Assembly (NCBI GenBank): GCA_019359315.1
Contig: JAHHHO010000025.1
Coordinates: 1-64,000 of the forward strand
Reading direction: 5' to 3'
DNA: 64,000 nt
Origin: Myxacorys californica WJT36-NPBG1
Lineage (GTDB): Bacteria; Cyanobacteriota; Cyanobacteriia; Leptolyngbyales; Leptolyngbyaceae
Shown: positions 53,810 to 63,999 of the stretch, piece after piece
Layout: every line of letters begins with the position of its first letter
Position numbering within the stretch: the first letter of the stretch is position 1
Notes under the pieces: model-generated
Database searches by the model: none
Told to the model about the DNA's origin: nothing
Seen by the model: the letters and a program-made list of their open reading frames with translations, nothing else
Position numbers and translations under genes: made by a program

Positions 53810-54130
53810 AGCTGATGAACGAAGGATGTCCTCGTAGGTGAATATTCCCTAAAAGGTTTGAAAAGACTCGTTTACCAGCAGAATTGAATTCACCAGAACT
53901 TTAAGAAGGCTCTCCGTAGTACGGTCTAGTCATCGGTAACATCTCTGAAACGCCATATGGCACTGTCCTTTGCAAAGCAACCTGACTTCGAGTTGCACTA
54001 GGTCAAAATGTTGCCAGCAGGATATGATGCTTAACGGCTTGATTCAGACGGTAGCGACTTGAGACAATTCGCTAGGATAAGTAGAAGAATTAGCCAAAGC
54101 TGGCGTTGTTTACAGGGGATTAGCGCAACA
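53810..54130. other. Divergent intergenic region between pilB and grpE
   Basis: This gap presumably contains promoters for the pilus operon and for the chaperone operon. No CIRCE inverted repeat (TTAGCACTC-type), no hairpin terminator and no small gene is recognised. The frame of grpE is open upstream to 54059 without conserved sequence. Confidence 0.5.
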
Positions 54131-54850
54131 ATGATCGAGGAAGAAAAGCAAGTAGACTCCACTCAACCCTCTCCAGAAGCGTCTGGACTAGATGAGGGTC
54201 AAGCAACCACGGTTGAGACGACCACAGAATCCGCAGATGCTTCTGCTGGGACGCAGCCTGAAAGCACGTCTCAAGAAACCGTTGCTTCCGCCGAAACGGA
54301 TGATACCGATTATGAAGCCGCGTTTATGGAACTTCGCTCGAACTATGCGGCTAAAGAGCGAGAGATAGAAGCTCTCAAGGTGCAGTCTGAAGACCGCAAT
54401 AGCCAATATATGAGAATTGCGGCGGATTTCGAGAATTTTCGGAGACGCACTCAGAAAGAGAAAGAAGATCTGGAACAGCAGATTAAGTGCAACACCGTGA
54501 ATGAGTTGCTGCCGGTCGTAGATAACTTTGAGCGAGCGCGATCGCACATTAAACCCCAAACTGACGCAGAAATGGGCATTCACAAGAGCTACCAAGGCGT
54601 TTACAAAGACATGGTTGACCGCCTCAAAAAAATTGGCGTCGCTCCCATGCGAGCAGAAGGCAAGGAGTTTGACCCGAACCTGCATGAAGCCGTGATGCGA
54701 GAACCGACCAACGAATATGCAGAAGGCACGGTGGTGGAAGAACTCGTGCGGGGATACATGCTCGGCGATCGCGTGTTGCGCCATGCGATGGTCAAAGTCG
54801 CCGCTCCTACAGAAGAGACGTCAGCGGCTGAGCCAGAACTTGATGCCTAA
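54131..54850 (+). CDS. grpE: Nucleotide exchange factor GrpE
   Basis: This 239-residue cochaperone has an acidic, low-complexity N-terminus (to about 75) and a long helical coil. The GrpE core follows (RIAADFENFRRRTQKEKEDL, LLPVVDNFERARSH, GVAPMRAEGKEFDPNLHEAV, VLRHAMVKVAAP). It stimulates ADP release from DnaK. The ATG at 54131 is preferred over the longer frame to 54059. It heads the grpE-dnaK-dnaJ block. Confidence 0.95.
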   Translation: MIEEEKQVDSTQPSPEASGLDEGQATTVETTTESADASAGTQPESTSQETVASAETDDTDYEAAFMELRSNYAAKEREIEALKVQSEDRNSQYMRIAADFENFRRRTQKEKEDLEQQIKCNTVNELLPVVDNFERARSHIKPQTDAEMGIHKSYQGVYKDMVDRLKKIGVAPMRAEGKEFDPNLHEAVMREPTNEYAEGTVVEELVRGYMLGDRVLRHAMVKVAAPTEETSAAEPELDA

Positions 54851-55084
54851 ATGACTGCTCCGCTCTGCGGGGCTACGAGAAGATGCGGCGATTCTATGTG
54901 ATTTCACGCAAGAAGGTAGGGAGTATAACGAACACTGGCGGTGAAAACGTTATGAAAAATCTGAATAGGGGAACCTTCGGATTAAGCAATTAGTTTACGG
55001 AGCTTACTTACGTATAGCTAATTTGCTGATGTTTACGTTACATCGTATTGCAGTTCACCCGCGTATCTTCTATCGCCGCAAGCT

Positions 55085-57025
55085 ATGGGAAAAGTCATTG
55101 GTATCGACTTAGGCACGACCAACAGTTGTGTTGCTGTTCTGGAGGGCGGTCAACCCGTTATTATTGCCAACTCTGAAGGGGGACGGACAACTCCCAGTAT
55201 TGTAGGGTTTGGTAAAGCGGGCGAGCGACTTGTTGGTCAGCTTGCCAAGCGTCAAGCTGTCACCAATGCAGAGAATACTGTTTTTAGTATCAAACGCTTT
55301 ATTGGACGGCGTTGGGAAGATACCGAGATCGAGCGATCGCGGGTTCCCTACAACTGTGTCAGGGGCAAAGACGATACCGTTGATGTTCAGATTCGAGGAC
55401 GCCACTACACGCCTCAAGAAATTTCAGCGATGGTCCTGCAAAAGCTGAAGCAGGACGCTGAAAACTATTTGGGCGAACCTGTGACGCAAGCGGTAATCAC
55501 CGTTCCAGCCTACTTTAGCGATGCTCAGCGTCAAGCCACTAAAGATGCTGGAACGATCGCTGGATTAGAAGTCCTGCGGATCATCAACGAACCCACAGCC
55601 GCTGCCTTAGCCTATGGATTAGAGAAGCAAGATCAAGATCAATGCGTTCTGGTGTTCGACTTGGGAGGAGGAACGTTTGATGTTTCTATCCTTCAGTTGG
55701 GAGACGGTGTTTTTGAAGTCAAAGCAACGTCCGGGAATAACCATTTGGGCGGCGACGACTTTGATGCCTGTCTCGTGCAGTGGATGAGTGACGCTTTCAA
55801 GCAGCAGGAAGGCGTTGATTTAGCCAGCGACAAAATGGCCCTACAACGGCTGCGAGAGGCAGCAGAGAAAGCCAAAATTGAACTATCTGGAACGCTCAGT
55901 ACCACCATTAATCTGCCGTTTATCACAGCAGATGAGACCGGACCCAAACACTTAGAAGCAGAGTTGACTCGCGCCAAATTTGAAGAGTTGGTGGGCAAGT
56001 TGATTCAGGCAACGCTCGACCCGATGGAGCAGGCCCTGAAAGACGCCGCTCTAACAACCGAAGATATCGATCGCATCATTTTGGTCGGCGGTTCGACTCG
56101 AATTCCAGGCGTTCAAGACGCGCTGCGAACCTTTTTTAATGGCAGAACGCCCGATCGCTCTGTCAATCCAGATGAAGCGGTAGCATTAGGTGCTGCCATT
56201 CAAGCGGGTGTGTTGGGGGGAGAAGTCAAAGACTTGCTGCTGCTAGATGTAACGCCCCTCTCACTCGGAATCGAGACCTTGGGAGAGGTGTTTACCCGAA
56301 TCATGGATCGCAATACCACGATTCCAACCAGCAAAACTCAGGTGTTCTCAACCGCAACGGATGGGCAAACGTCGGTTGAAATTCATGCCTTGCAGGGTGA
56401 GCGGGCAATGGCAAGAGATAATAAGAGTCTTGGCAAGTTTCAGTTAACCGGAATTCCGCCTGCGCCAAGGGGGATACCGCAAATTGAAGTGTCGTTTGAG
56501 ATCGATGCGAACGGAATTCTCAAAGTCTCGGCGCGAGACAAGGGAACCGGACGTGCTCAAGGCATTGAGATTAGTAACACGGGCGGTTTAAGCACCAGTG
56601 AGATTGAGCGGATGCGTCAAGAGTCTGAGCTTTATGCCGATGAAGACGAACGGCGCAAGCGGCTAGTCGAACTGAAGAACCAGGCAGATACGCTGTTCTA
56701 CAGTTACGAGACCACAATGCGCGACAACTCCGAATTCATCAACAATGAGCTTAAAGTGCAGGCAAACGAAAAAGTTGCAGGACTTAAAGCCGCGATCGCC
56801 GATCCAAAAATCAGCATTGAGGACATGAAAGAACGTCTCGATGCCCTTCAGCAGACTCTGTTTACGATCGGATCGGCCGTGTATCAGGGTGTCGGGTCTG
56901 ATGGCGCAACCGCCACTTCAAAATCACAAGCCGCGTTTGATGACGAAACTCTATCTGCAGAATCTGCCCATCTCGACTTTGAAGAAGATGCAACCGTGAC
57001 CGCAGATTATGAGGCAGTTGATTAA
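55085..57025 (+). CDS. dnaK: Chaperone protein DnaK (Hsp70)
   Basis: This 646-residue Hsp70 has the nucleotide-binding signature [28 protein letters not shown] and [13 protein letters not shown]. The linker [15 protein letters not shown] joins the substrate-binding domain. The C-terminal lid ends in an acidic tail. The length is close to housekeeping cyanobacterial DnaK2-like members, though which paralogue it is cannot be decided here. It sits 234 bp after grpE. Confidence 0.97.
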   Translation: MGKVIGIDLGTTNSCVAVLEGGQPVIIANSEGGRTTPSIVGFGKAGERLVGQLAKRQAVTNAENTVFSIKRFIGRRWEDTEIERSRVPYNCVRGKDDTVDVQIRGRHYTPQEISAMVLQKLKQDAENYLGEPVTQAVITVPAYFSDAQRQATKDAGTIAGLEVLRIINEPTAAALAYGLEKQDQDQCVLVFDLGGGTFDVSILQLGDGVFEVKATSGNNHLGGDDFDACLVQWMSDAFKQQEGVDLASDKMALQRLREAAEKAKIELSGTLSTTINLPFITADETGPKHLEAELTRAKFEELVGKLIQATLDPMEQALKDAALTTEDIDRIILVGGSTRIPGVQDALRTFFNGRTPDRSVNPDEAVALGAAIQAGVLGGEVKDLLLLDVTPLSLGIETLGEVFTRIMDRNTTIPTSKTQVFSTATDGQTSVEIHALQGERAMARDNKSLGKFQLTGIPPAPRGIPQIEVSFEIDANGILKVSARDKGTGRAQGIEISNTGGLSTSEIERMRQESELYADEDERRKRLVELKNQADTLFYSYETTMRDNSEFINNELKVQANEKVAGLKAAIADPKISIEDMKERLDALQQTLFTIGSAVYQGVGSDGATATSKSQAAFDDETLSAESAHLDFEEDATVTADYEAVD

Positions 57026-57133
57026 ATGAGAATGTTAGGGTATTAGATATAGGGTTGTTTGGGAAAGTTTACTGAGCCTTCAACCCCAAACTCCCGACCC
57101 TTTAGCCCCCTTACCCCCACTTAGCAGCAGTCT

Positions 57134-58258
57134 ATGGCTCGTGACTTTTACGAAATTCTCGGCGTTTCGCGAGATGCAGATAAAGAAGACCTCAAGCAAG
57201 CTTACCGTCGCTTAGCTCGTAAGTATCACCCCGATGTCAATAAAGAAGAGGGTGCAGAGGATCGGTTTAAAGAAATTAATCGCGCCTATGAAGTGCTGTC
57301 TGAACCCGAAACTCGCGCTCAGTACGATCGCTTTGGCGAAGCAGGCATTGGTGCGGGTGCGGGCTTCCAAGACTTCGGAGATATGGGCGGCTTTGCCGAT
57401 ATCTTTGAAAGTTTCTTTAGCGGCTTTTCGGGCGGCGCACCCGGCACTCAAACTCGGCGGCGCGGTGGCCCCGTGCGCGGGGATGATCTGAGGCTCGATC
57501 TGAAGCTTGATTTTCGAGAAGCCGTGTTTGGGGGCGAAAAAGAAATTCGGATTAGTCACTTAGAGACCTGTGCTACGTGTAGTGGAAGCGGGGCAAAACC
57601 GGGAACTCGTCCTCGCACCTGTTCGACCTGTACAGGTTCAGGTCAGGTTCGCCGCGCTACCCGCACCCCGTTTGGCAGTTTTACTCAAGTTTCAGTCTGT
57701 CCCACCTGTAACGGGACGGGACAAGTGATTGAAGATAAGTGCGAAGTGTGTGGCGGCAACGGACAACGCCAAGAAACGAAGAAACTGAAGATCTCAATCC
57801 CAGCGGGGGTTGATAATGGAACTCGGCTTCGGGTTTCGGGCGAAGGCGATGCGGGACAACGGAGTGGTCCTCCAGGGGATTTGTATGTTTATCTGTTCAT
57901 CAACGATGATCCTGAGTTTCGTCGGGAGGGAATCAACGTTCTGTCGGATGTGAAAATCAGTTATTTGCAAGCCATCCTTGGATCTCGCATCGAGGTGAAC
58001 ACGGTAGACGGGGCAGAAGAACTGACGATCCCGGCGGGAACGCAGCCAAATACGGTTTTAACGTTAGAGAATAAAGGCGTTCCTAAGTTGGGCAATCCGG
58101 TCAGTCGCGGCAATCATCTGATTACTGTGTCGGTTGATATCCCAACCAAAGTAGGGACGGAAGAGCGGGAATTGCTTGAGAAATTGGCAAAGATTCGCGG
58201 CGATCGCATCGGTAAAGGCGGGGTTGAAGGCTTTATTGGAAAGATATTCGGCGGATGA
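57134..58258 (+). CDS. dnaJ: Chaperone protein DnaJ (class A J-protein)
   Basis: This 374-residue type I Hsp40 has the J domain at 1-68 with the HPD motif at 32-34, a Gly/Phe-rich segment (70-118) and four CxxCxGxG zinc motifs ([32 protein letters not shown]). Two client-binding domains follow. It stimulates DnaK ATP hydrolysis. Its TGA overlaps the ATG of the following TusA-like gene by 4 bp (ATGA), indicating translational coupling. Confidence 0.97.
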   Translation: MARDFYEILGVSRDADKEDLKQAYRRLARKYHPDVNKEEGAEDRFKEINRAYEVLSEPETRAQYDRFGEAGIGAGAGFQDFGDMGGFADIFESFFSGFSGGAPGTQTRRRGGPVRGDDLRLDLKLDFREAVFGGEKEIRISHLETCATCSGSGAKPGTRPRTCSTCTGSGQVRRATRTPFGSFTQVSVCPTCNGTGQVIEDKCEVCGGNGQRQETKKLKISIPAGVDNGTRLRVSGEGDAGQRSGPPGDLYVYLFINDDPEFRREGINVLSDVKISYLQAILGSRIEVNTVDGAEELTIPAGTQPNTVLTLENKGVPKLGNPVSRGNHLITVSVDIPTKVGTEERELLEKLAKIRGDRIGKGGVEGFIGKIFGG

Positions 58259-58494
58259 GTACTTCAAATTCAACTCCTGACGCGCAAATGGATTTGCGAG
58301 GCACCCCTTGCCCGATCAATTTTGTGCGAACCAAGCTCAAGCTAGAACAGATGGCCTCCGGCTCACTGCTAGAAGTGTGGCTCGATCCGGGAGAACCGAT
58401 CGAGCAAGTTCCTGACAGTTTGGCGATGGAAGGCTATCAGATTGAGAGCATTGACGATCGCAAAGAGTTCTTTGCGATCAAAGTGCGTTGCTAA
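58255..58494 (+). CDS. TusA/SirA-family sulfur carrier-like protein
   Basis: This 79-residue protein matches the TusA/SirA fold, with [21 protein letters not shown]. The active Cys-Pro dipeptide is present, but the second proline of the usual CPxP is asparagine (CPIN). TusA relays persulfide sulfur, for example toward MnmA tRNA thiolation. It is coupled to dnaJ by an ATGA overlap and followed by rsgA. The function is inferred from the fold. Confidence 0.85.
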   Translation: MSTSNSTPDAQMDLRGTPCPINFVRTKLKLEQMASGSLLEVWLDPGEPIEQVPDSLAMEGYQIESIDDRKEFFAIKVRC

Positions 58495-58514
58495 GCCTCA
58501 CCCCTGGTCAATCT

Positions 58515-59639
58515 ATGAGTTTTGAGGCAGAAGACGTTAGTAAGGTTCTTGCCGAGGATCAACACCCGCTCTCAGAGCCGTTTGAGGGAACCGTTCTAGC
58601 TGTTCAAGCGAATTACTATTGGGTGCGGCTGGCGAGCGATCAGGCAGCCCCTAGTTCGATGCTGTTATGTACTCGACGAACGCGCTTGAAGAAGATCGGA
58701 CAGCGCGTAATCGTGGGCGATCGCGTTTATGTCGAAGAACCCGATTGGGCAGGAGGACGGGGAGCCATTTCGCAGGTCGCGTCGAGGCAATCGGAATTAG
58801 ATCGCCCTCCAATCGCGAATGTTGACCAAATTCTGCTCGTGTTTGCGCTTGCCGAACCCACAATCGAACCCTATCAACTCAGTCGATTTTTGGTAAAAGC
58901 AGAATCGACTGGGCTAGAGGTGTGTCTCTGCCTCAGCAAAAGCGATCTGGCAGCCGTGAGTGAGCAAGAGCAGTGGCGCGATCGCTTATCGAGTTGGGGC
59001 TATGAAGCGACCTTCATTAGCGTCCGCAAAGGGATAGGAGTGACAGAATTAGCTCAGCGCTTGAGCCAGAAGATTACCGTTGCCTCCGGTCCGTCGGGCG
59101 TTGGCAAGTCTAGTTTGATTAATCAGCTGATTCCTGACGTTGATTTACGAGTGAATGCGGTTTCTGGAAAACTGGCCCGGGGTCGCCACACAACTCGACA
59201 CGTTGAATTGTTTGAACTGCCCATGGGCGGTTTCCTTGCCGACACCCCCGGATTTAATCAACCAGATCTGTTTGTTGCGCCACAAGATCTGGCGGGTTAC
59301 TTTCCGGAAATCAGGCACAAATTGGCCGAGGCGACCTGTCAGTTTAACGATTGCTGGCATCGCGACGAGCCGGGATGCGTCGTGCGCGGAGAGTGGGAGC
59401 GCTATGAACATTACTTAGACTTTTTAGATGACGCGATCGCTTATCAAACTAACCTAAACCAACAGAGCGATCGAGATGAGGTGCTGAAGCTTAAGACTAA
59501 ACGCAAGGGAACGCAGTATGAAGCGCGATTAGACCCCAAAAAGTATCGTCAGGAGTCGCGGCGATCGCAACAACAGTCTCTTCAGAAACTAACCGATGAT
59601 ATGCAAAGCCTGATGGAAAATGAAGACAACGAAGACTGA
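58515..59639 (+). CDS. rsgA: Ribosome small subunit-dependent GTPase RsgA
   Basis: This 374-residue circularly permuted GTPase assists late 30S maturation. An N-terminal OB fold is followed by G4 as SKSD (141-144; a variant of NKxD), G1 GPSGVGKSS (192-200), G3 DTPGF and the C-terminal zinc motif CQFNDCWHRDEPGC. The long charged C-terminal tail is unusual in length. The start at 58515 is chosen because the longer frame would overlap the TusA-like gene. Confidence 0.95.
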   Translation: MSFEAEDVSKVLAEDQHPLSEPFEGTVLAVQANYYWVRLASDQAAPSSMLLCTRRTRLKKIGQRVIVGDRVYVEEPDWAGGRGAISQVASRQSELDRPPIANVDQILLVFALAEPTIEPYQLSRFLVKAESTGLEVCLCLSKSDLAAVSEQEQWRDRLSSWGYEATFISVRKGIGVTELAQRLSQKITVASGPSGVGKSSLINQLIPDVDLRVNAVSGKLARGRHTTRHVELFELPMGGFLADTPGFNQPDLFVAPQDLAGYFPEIRHKLAEATCQFNDCWHRDEPGCVVRGEWERYEHYLDFLDDAIAYQTNLNQQSDRDEVLKLKTKRKGTQYEARLDPKKYRQESRRSQQQSLQKLTDDMQSLMENEDNED

Positions 59640-59706
59640 ATTTGTCCTAAATCAGCTAAAGCACTCTAGGGTCAAGAGGGTAGGAAAAATTCAAGAGGAC
59701 ATAGAA

Positions 59707-59732
59707 AATGGGATATTCTACAACATCCCATT
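59707..59732. terminator. Hairpin between convergent rsgA and exported-protein genes
   Basis: AATGGGAT (59707-59714) pairs with ATCCCATT (59725-59732), followed on plus by CTGCTTTTATTTATT. It sits between rsgA and the minus-strand gene ending at 59739, so it is a plausible terminator on plus and possibly bidirectional. Confidence 0.65.
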
Positions 59733-59738
59733 CTGCTT

Positions 59739-60353
59739 TTATTTATTTGCTGAAGGAGTAGTCGGTTGCTCGGCGGTACGCGGATATTGCACGTCCACAA
59801 AGCCTAATTCAAGCAGCTGTTGGTAGGATTTCTTGCCCAAATCGCGCGTTGGTTGCTGACTTCGGATGATTTGAACGAGTAGCGGAACTGCTAATTCCGG
59901 TTGATTCATGGCACGATGCACTAATGCCAATTGGTACGTCGCCTGATCCCGCATTTGAGCCGTTTCTAGCGCTTTCTTGCGCTGGCTATCTGCCACCCGA
60001 ATATCAATTCCAGAAAAGCTAGTGGCGAGTTCTTGGTAGAAGTTAGACAACTGATTGTAGACTTGACGAGCATCTTGCAGTTTCTTCATCGCTAACGGGT
60101 AGTTTTGGGCAGAAACTGCTCGCTCGGCATCGCTCATCAGGCGTTGTCCGCCCTGCAAGCTTAAAAGAGTGTTTGTTTGCGACAGAGGACGTGAACCACT
60201 AGGGTCATTGGGATCGATCGGTTGTGCCTGATTCGCACCCGACGGCAGTTTCGGCGTTTGGGCGCTAACCGATTGAGTTAGCACCAGACTCAGGATTGAA
60301 AGTGCAATCAAGCCTGAAGTACGAAGGTGACGAACAGTTCCAGAATCAATCAT
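59739..60353 (-). CDS. Small exported helical protein, hypothetical
   Basis: This 204-residue protein from the ATG at 60353 has a signal peptide (core LIALSILSLVLTQ, predicted cleavage after VSA). The mature region is helical, resembling TPR-like segments (AERAVSAQNYPLAMKKLQDAR, YQLALVHRAMNQPELAVPLL). It is probably periplasmic or lumenal. No enzyme motif is visible. Confidence 0.75.
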   Translation of the reverse strand: MIDSGTVRHLRTSGLIALSILSLVLTQSVSAQTPKLPSGANQAQPIDPNDPSGSRPLSQTNTLLSLQGGQRLMSDAERAVSAQNYPLAMKKLQDARQVYNQLSNFYQELATSFSGIDIRVADSQRKKALETAQMRDQATYQLALVHRAMNQPELAVPLLVQIIRSQQPTRDLGKKSYQQLLELGFVDVQYPRTAEQPTTPSANK

Positions 60354-61000
60354 GAAAACTAGACCGTATTTCAGTAGTGGGTAATTAAACTTCAGGTATC
60401 TTATCACTAGCTAAAACACTTCTGAAATTGAATCGTTAATCTTACCAAATTAAAGAGCTAATTCTTTCTTCAAACCCAAATTCAAAGTTTTGATGTCAGC
60501 ACTATTGAAGTATCACGCATCTACCGCGTATTCGTAGATCATTCTCTAACTTCCATCATCAGACAGCCTTCGCTCTTAGCTAGTTTCAATTCTCAATCGC
60601 GCTTTCGGGAACAAATAGAATGTTGTGGCTGTCATTAATAAGCACCAACAAACCTATTCATCATACAGTCTTGGATTTTCAATGCATTGCTAGAAGATCG
60701 AGCAGTTTTTGCTGAGCAAGATTTTGATTTAGCATTCTAAGAACTTTGCGATCGCTGTTAATTATTTGGATTGTGATCGCAACGATCGCAAGATAGCTTT
60801 TTTGTTAGGTTGAAATTTAGTTTTGTGCGGTCTCTCTTTCGAGCGCTTCCTCAACCGCTTGAAAGGGATTTATTCAACCGTTAGTTAAAAACCGTGAAGG
60901 AGAGATGGCTGTTGAAAATCAAACACTCTTGTGCAGACTAAACTGGTGGGGAGCGTGTACGTAGGACGCTGAGCCATAGACCGCTATCTAGAGAATTGCT
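60354..61000. other. Long upstream region of the subtilase gene with a mini-ORF
   Basis: This divergent gap holds several HIP1-like sites and the small frame described separately at 60905. No terminator, tRNA or repeat array is visible. It probably contains promoters for both neighbours. Confidence 0.45.
60905..60964 (+). CDS. 19-codon mini-ORF with strong ribosome-binding site
   Basis: A GAAGGAGA site (60896-60903) immediately precedes the ATG of a 19-codon frame ending at a TAG. The peptide has one Cys near the middle, two adjacent Trp and a C-terminal GACT. It stops 36 bp before the subtilase start. It could be a regulatory leader peptide or a small secreted or processed peptide. Coding is uncertain, but the Shine-Dalgarno match is better than that of most neighbours. 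Confidence 0.35.
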   Translation: MAVENQTLLCRLNWWGACT

Positions 61001-63103
61001 ATGACCAATCAGCCGACGCCAGAAAATGGAGCAGGAAATGCCAAGATTTCAGCAGAAAATCGAGGTAGCATCCTTCAGCGAGGAGGCGAAGAACTATTAC
61101 TCGAAAAAGTGGACGATCGCTTTGCCGTAAATGCGACCTCGAAGGAAGCCGCTTGGGATTTGGCAAACCATTTTCCGGCAGAACGAAAGGTGGGAATGGC
61201 TCCGCCCAAATTGACAGAATTCATGGTCGATCCGGCGCAATCAGATCAGGTGATGCAAGAGATTCGTGCTTTGGATCAGGTGAATTATGCAAGCCATATT
61301 TATCAATTTAAAGATAATCCCGGCTCTCAGGTGTATCTGACTAATCAGATTACAATTCAGTTTGCGCCTCAAGTCAACGCCGACACGATCGCGGCGATCT
61401 CACAAGAATTTGGTTTAGAGCAAGTCAAACCAATTTCTAGTATTCCGAATACTTTTGTCTTTCAACTCACCGCTAGCGCCACCGAAAATCCGGTCAAGAT
61501 CGCCAATCGCCTAATTACTCGGCAAGGTATTCTCACGGTCGAGCCGAACATTATTGTGCGTCAGCAATCGCACTACCGCCCCCAAGACTCCCTGTATTCA
61601 AAGCAATGGTATCTCAATCACAGCGGCGGCTCTGATTTGGCATCCGGGTCTCATGTGTTTGCAGAACAAGCCTGGGAAATGACGCGGGGCAGTCGCGCGA
61701 TCGCGGTGGCAATTATGGATGATGGCGTTGATCTCAATCATCCCGATTTCCAAGGACTCGGTAAAATTGTTGCGCCGCGAGACTTTAAGGGAAAAGATTT
61801 TCTCCCCACTCCTGATGAAACAAATGAAGACCACGGTACGGCTTGCGCAGGCGTTGCCGTGGCAGAAGAAAACGGCTATGGCGTCGTTGGGGCGGCTCCT
61901 GAGTGCGCCTTGATGCCGATTCGCACAACTGGTTTTTTAGATGATGAGACGATCGAGGAATTGTTCGGTTGGGCAGCCGATCGAGGCGCATCGGTGATTT
62001 CGTGTAGTTGGGGTCCGAGCGCGGTTTACTATCCGCCGTCTCTGAGACAAAAAGCGGCCATTACTCGTGCTGCCACCGCCGGACGAGACGGAAAAGGCTG
62101 CGTGATCGTTTTCGCGGCTGGTAACGCCAACCGTCCGACCAATGGGACGGTGAATGAATCCGGTTGGCAGAACAACGCGATTAGCGGAGCCACAAAGTGG
62201 TTGGGCGGCTTTACGGCACATCCTGACGTGATTGCTGTTTCTGCTTGCACCAGTTTGAACAAGAAAGCGGCATACAGCAACTGGGGCGCGGAGATTTCGG
62301 TCTGTGCACCCAGCAATAACGCGCCTCCAGGGTTAGGATTACCGAATTTAGGGTACGTTTACACGCCGCCGCAAATTCGGGTTCCACTGCGGGGATTAGG
62401 CGTGTTTACAGCCGACCGCGTTGAGGATAGAGGCTACGATCGCACGAACTTTACCTCTGGTTTTGGCGGAACGTCCAGTGCCTGTCCGCTCGTGGCGGGA
62501 GTCGCGGCGTTAGTGCTTTCTGCCAATCCAGAGTTAACCGCGCAGGAGGTTCGACAAATCTTGCAGCAAACAGCAGATAAAATCATTGATACGGATGCTG
62601 ATCCACAGTTAGGGTTACGCAAAGGAACATACGAATCCAATGGTCGCTGTGATTGGTTTGGGTATGGTAAGGTTAACGCTGCAAAAGCCGTTCAAGCGGC
62701 AGTGCAACGGCGATCGCCACTATCGTCAACTCGCTCGGTTTCAGCCCAAGTTTTAACTCCAACTGCCATTCCCGATAGTAATGCTAGCGGGTTGATTAGC
62801 GTTCTTCAAATCAATGATTCGGCAACCATCCGTGACATTCAAATCAGTGTAGGAATTGATCACACCTACCTTGGAGATATTGAAGTCAGCTTAATCTCTC
62901 CAGTAGGAACGGTCATCTTGTTGCAAGGTCGGACATTGGGACGAAGAACTCAACTGCAAGCGGTCTATACTGTGCAGACGACACCGACGCTGAGACGATT
63001 GTTAGGACAAAGCGCTGGCGGGCGCTGGCAGTTGCGAGTTGTCGATGTGATCGCGAACGATACCGGAACCCTCAATTTTTGGAAACTGACCTTGGGCGTG
63101 TGA
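61001..63103 (+). CDS. Subtilisin-like S8 serine peptidase with C-terminal P domain
   Basis: This 700-residue peptidase has an N-terminal prodomain-like region (1-190) and the S8 catalytic domain: AIMDDGVDLNHPD (D240), NEDHGTACAGV (H278), oxyanion FAAGNAN (N375) and GGTSSACPLVAG (S492). A proprotein-convertase P domain (about 600-700: LGDIEVSLISPVGTVILLQG) follows. No classic signal peptide is visible, so secretion may be atypical or the protein intracellular. Family members process or degrade proteins. Confidence 0.95.
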   Translation: MTNQPTPENGAGNAKISAENRGSILQRGGEELLLEKVDDRFAVNATSKEAAWDLANHFPAERKVGMAPPKLTEFMVDPAQSDQVMQEIRALDQVNYASHIYQFKDNPGSQVYLTNQITIQFAPQVNADTIAAISQEFGLEQVKPISSIPNTFVFQLTASATENPVKIANRLITRQGILTVEPNIIVRQQSHYRPQDSLYSKQWYLNHSGGSDLASGSHVFAEQAWEMTRGSRAIAVAIMDDGVDLNHPDFQGLGKIVAPRDFKGKDFLPTPDETNEDHGTACAGVAVAEENGYGVVGAAPECALMPIRTTGFLDDETIEELFGWAADRGASVISCSWGPSAVYYPPSLRQKAAITRAATAGRDGKGCVIVFAAGNANRPTNGTVNESGWQNNAISGATKWLGGFTAHPDVIAVSACTSLNKKAAYSNWGAEISVCAPSNNAPPGLGLPNLGYVYTPPQIRVPLRGLGVFTADRVEDRGYDRTNFTSGFGGTSSACPLVAGVAALVLSANPELTAQEVRQILQQTADKIIDTDADPQLGLRKGTYESNGRCDWFGYGKVNAAKAVQAAVQRRSPLSSTRSVSAQVLTPTAIPDSNASGLISVLQINDSATIRDIQISVGIDHTYLGDIEVSLISPVGTVILLQGRTLGRRTQLQAVYTVQTTPTLRRLLGQSAGGRWQLRVVDVIANDTGTLNFWKLTLGV

Positions 63104-63126
63104 GCTAATTCTATCAACCCGCTCGA

Positions 63127-63999
63127 TCAAGAGTGAACAGCGATCGTTTGCTTGGAACAAACCGCACCGTGGTGCACCGGAACTTCGATCACAAACTCTG
63201 TACCCTGTCCTAGTGTAGAGTTGCAGTACAGCTTACCTTGGTGGCGTTCGTTGACAATTTGATAGCTAATCGAGAGTCCTAAGCCTGTTCCTTTTCCGAT
63301 GGATTTTGTTGTAAAAAACGGGTCAAACAGTTTTGCTTTAACCGATTCAGGAATGCCAGATCCAGTGTCTGCAATCGAGATTCTGATCCACTCTGCATCG
63401 AGGCGAGTCGTTCGGATTGTAATTTGAGGTGACGCAGGTTGCTCAGTTTTGAGAGCAGCGTCTTCTAGCGCATCGATCGCATTTGCCAAGAGATTCATAA
63501 AGACCTGATTGAGTTGTCCCGGATAGCACTCAATCTTTGGCAGTTCGCCATACTCTTTTAGGACTTCAATGGTGGGATGGTTATCTTTAGATTTGAGCCG
63601 ATGCTGAAGAATGAGTAGCGTACTATCAATTCCTTCATGGACATCTGCTTGTTTGTATTCTGCTTCATCTAGCCGCGAGAAATTCCGTAGACTGAGAACA
63701 ATCTCACGAATCCGCTGCGTACCAATTTCCATCGACTGGAGAACCTTACTGAAATCCTCAGTCAGAAACTCTAGGTCAATTTCCTCAATTTTGGCGCGAA
63801 TGACCGTTGGCGGAGCGGAAACATGGTGTTGGTACAGTTCGACGAGATTCAGTAAGTCCCCGGCGTACTGGCGAACATAACTGAGATTGCCGTGAATAAA
63901 TCCAACCGGATTGTTGATTTCATGGGCAATCCCAGCGACCATTTGCCCTAATCCTGACATTTTTTCAGTTTGAATCAGTTGCGCTTGCATTTGACTCAA
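63127..63999 (-). CDS. Sensor histidine kinase, partial (C-terminal part)
   Basis: The gene runs past the right edge of the window, so the sensory N-terminus is missing. The visible 290 codons hold the H-box GIAHEINNPVGFIHGN, the N-box FMNLLANAIDAL and the G-boxes DTGSGIPESV and GTGLGLSIS. It is a complete kinase core of the HisKA/HATPase type. A coiled-coil-like segment precedes the H-box. The input domain is unknown. Confidence 0.9.
   Translation of the reverse strand: MSQMQAQLIQTEKMSGLGQMVAGIAHEINNPVGFIHGNLSYVRQYAGDLLNLVELYQHHVSAPPTVIRAKIEEIDLEFLTEDFSKVLQSMEIGTQRIREIVLSLRNFSRLDEAEYKQADVHEGIDSTLLILQHRLKSKDNHPTIEVLKEYGELPKIECYPGQLNQVFMNLLANAIDALEDAALKTEQPASPQITIRTTRLDAEWIRISIADTGSGIPESVKAKLFDPFFTTKSIGKGTGLGLSISYQIVNERHQGKLYCNSTLGQGTEFVIEVPVHHGAVCSKQTIAVHS

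Noticed and set aside
53810-55084. CIRCE operator upstream of grpE or dnaK
   Set aside because: No TTAGCACTC...GAGTGCTAA inverted repeat was found in the two upstream regions.
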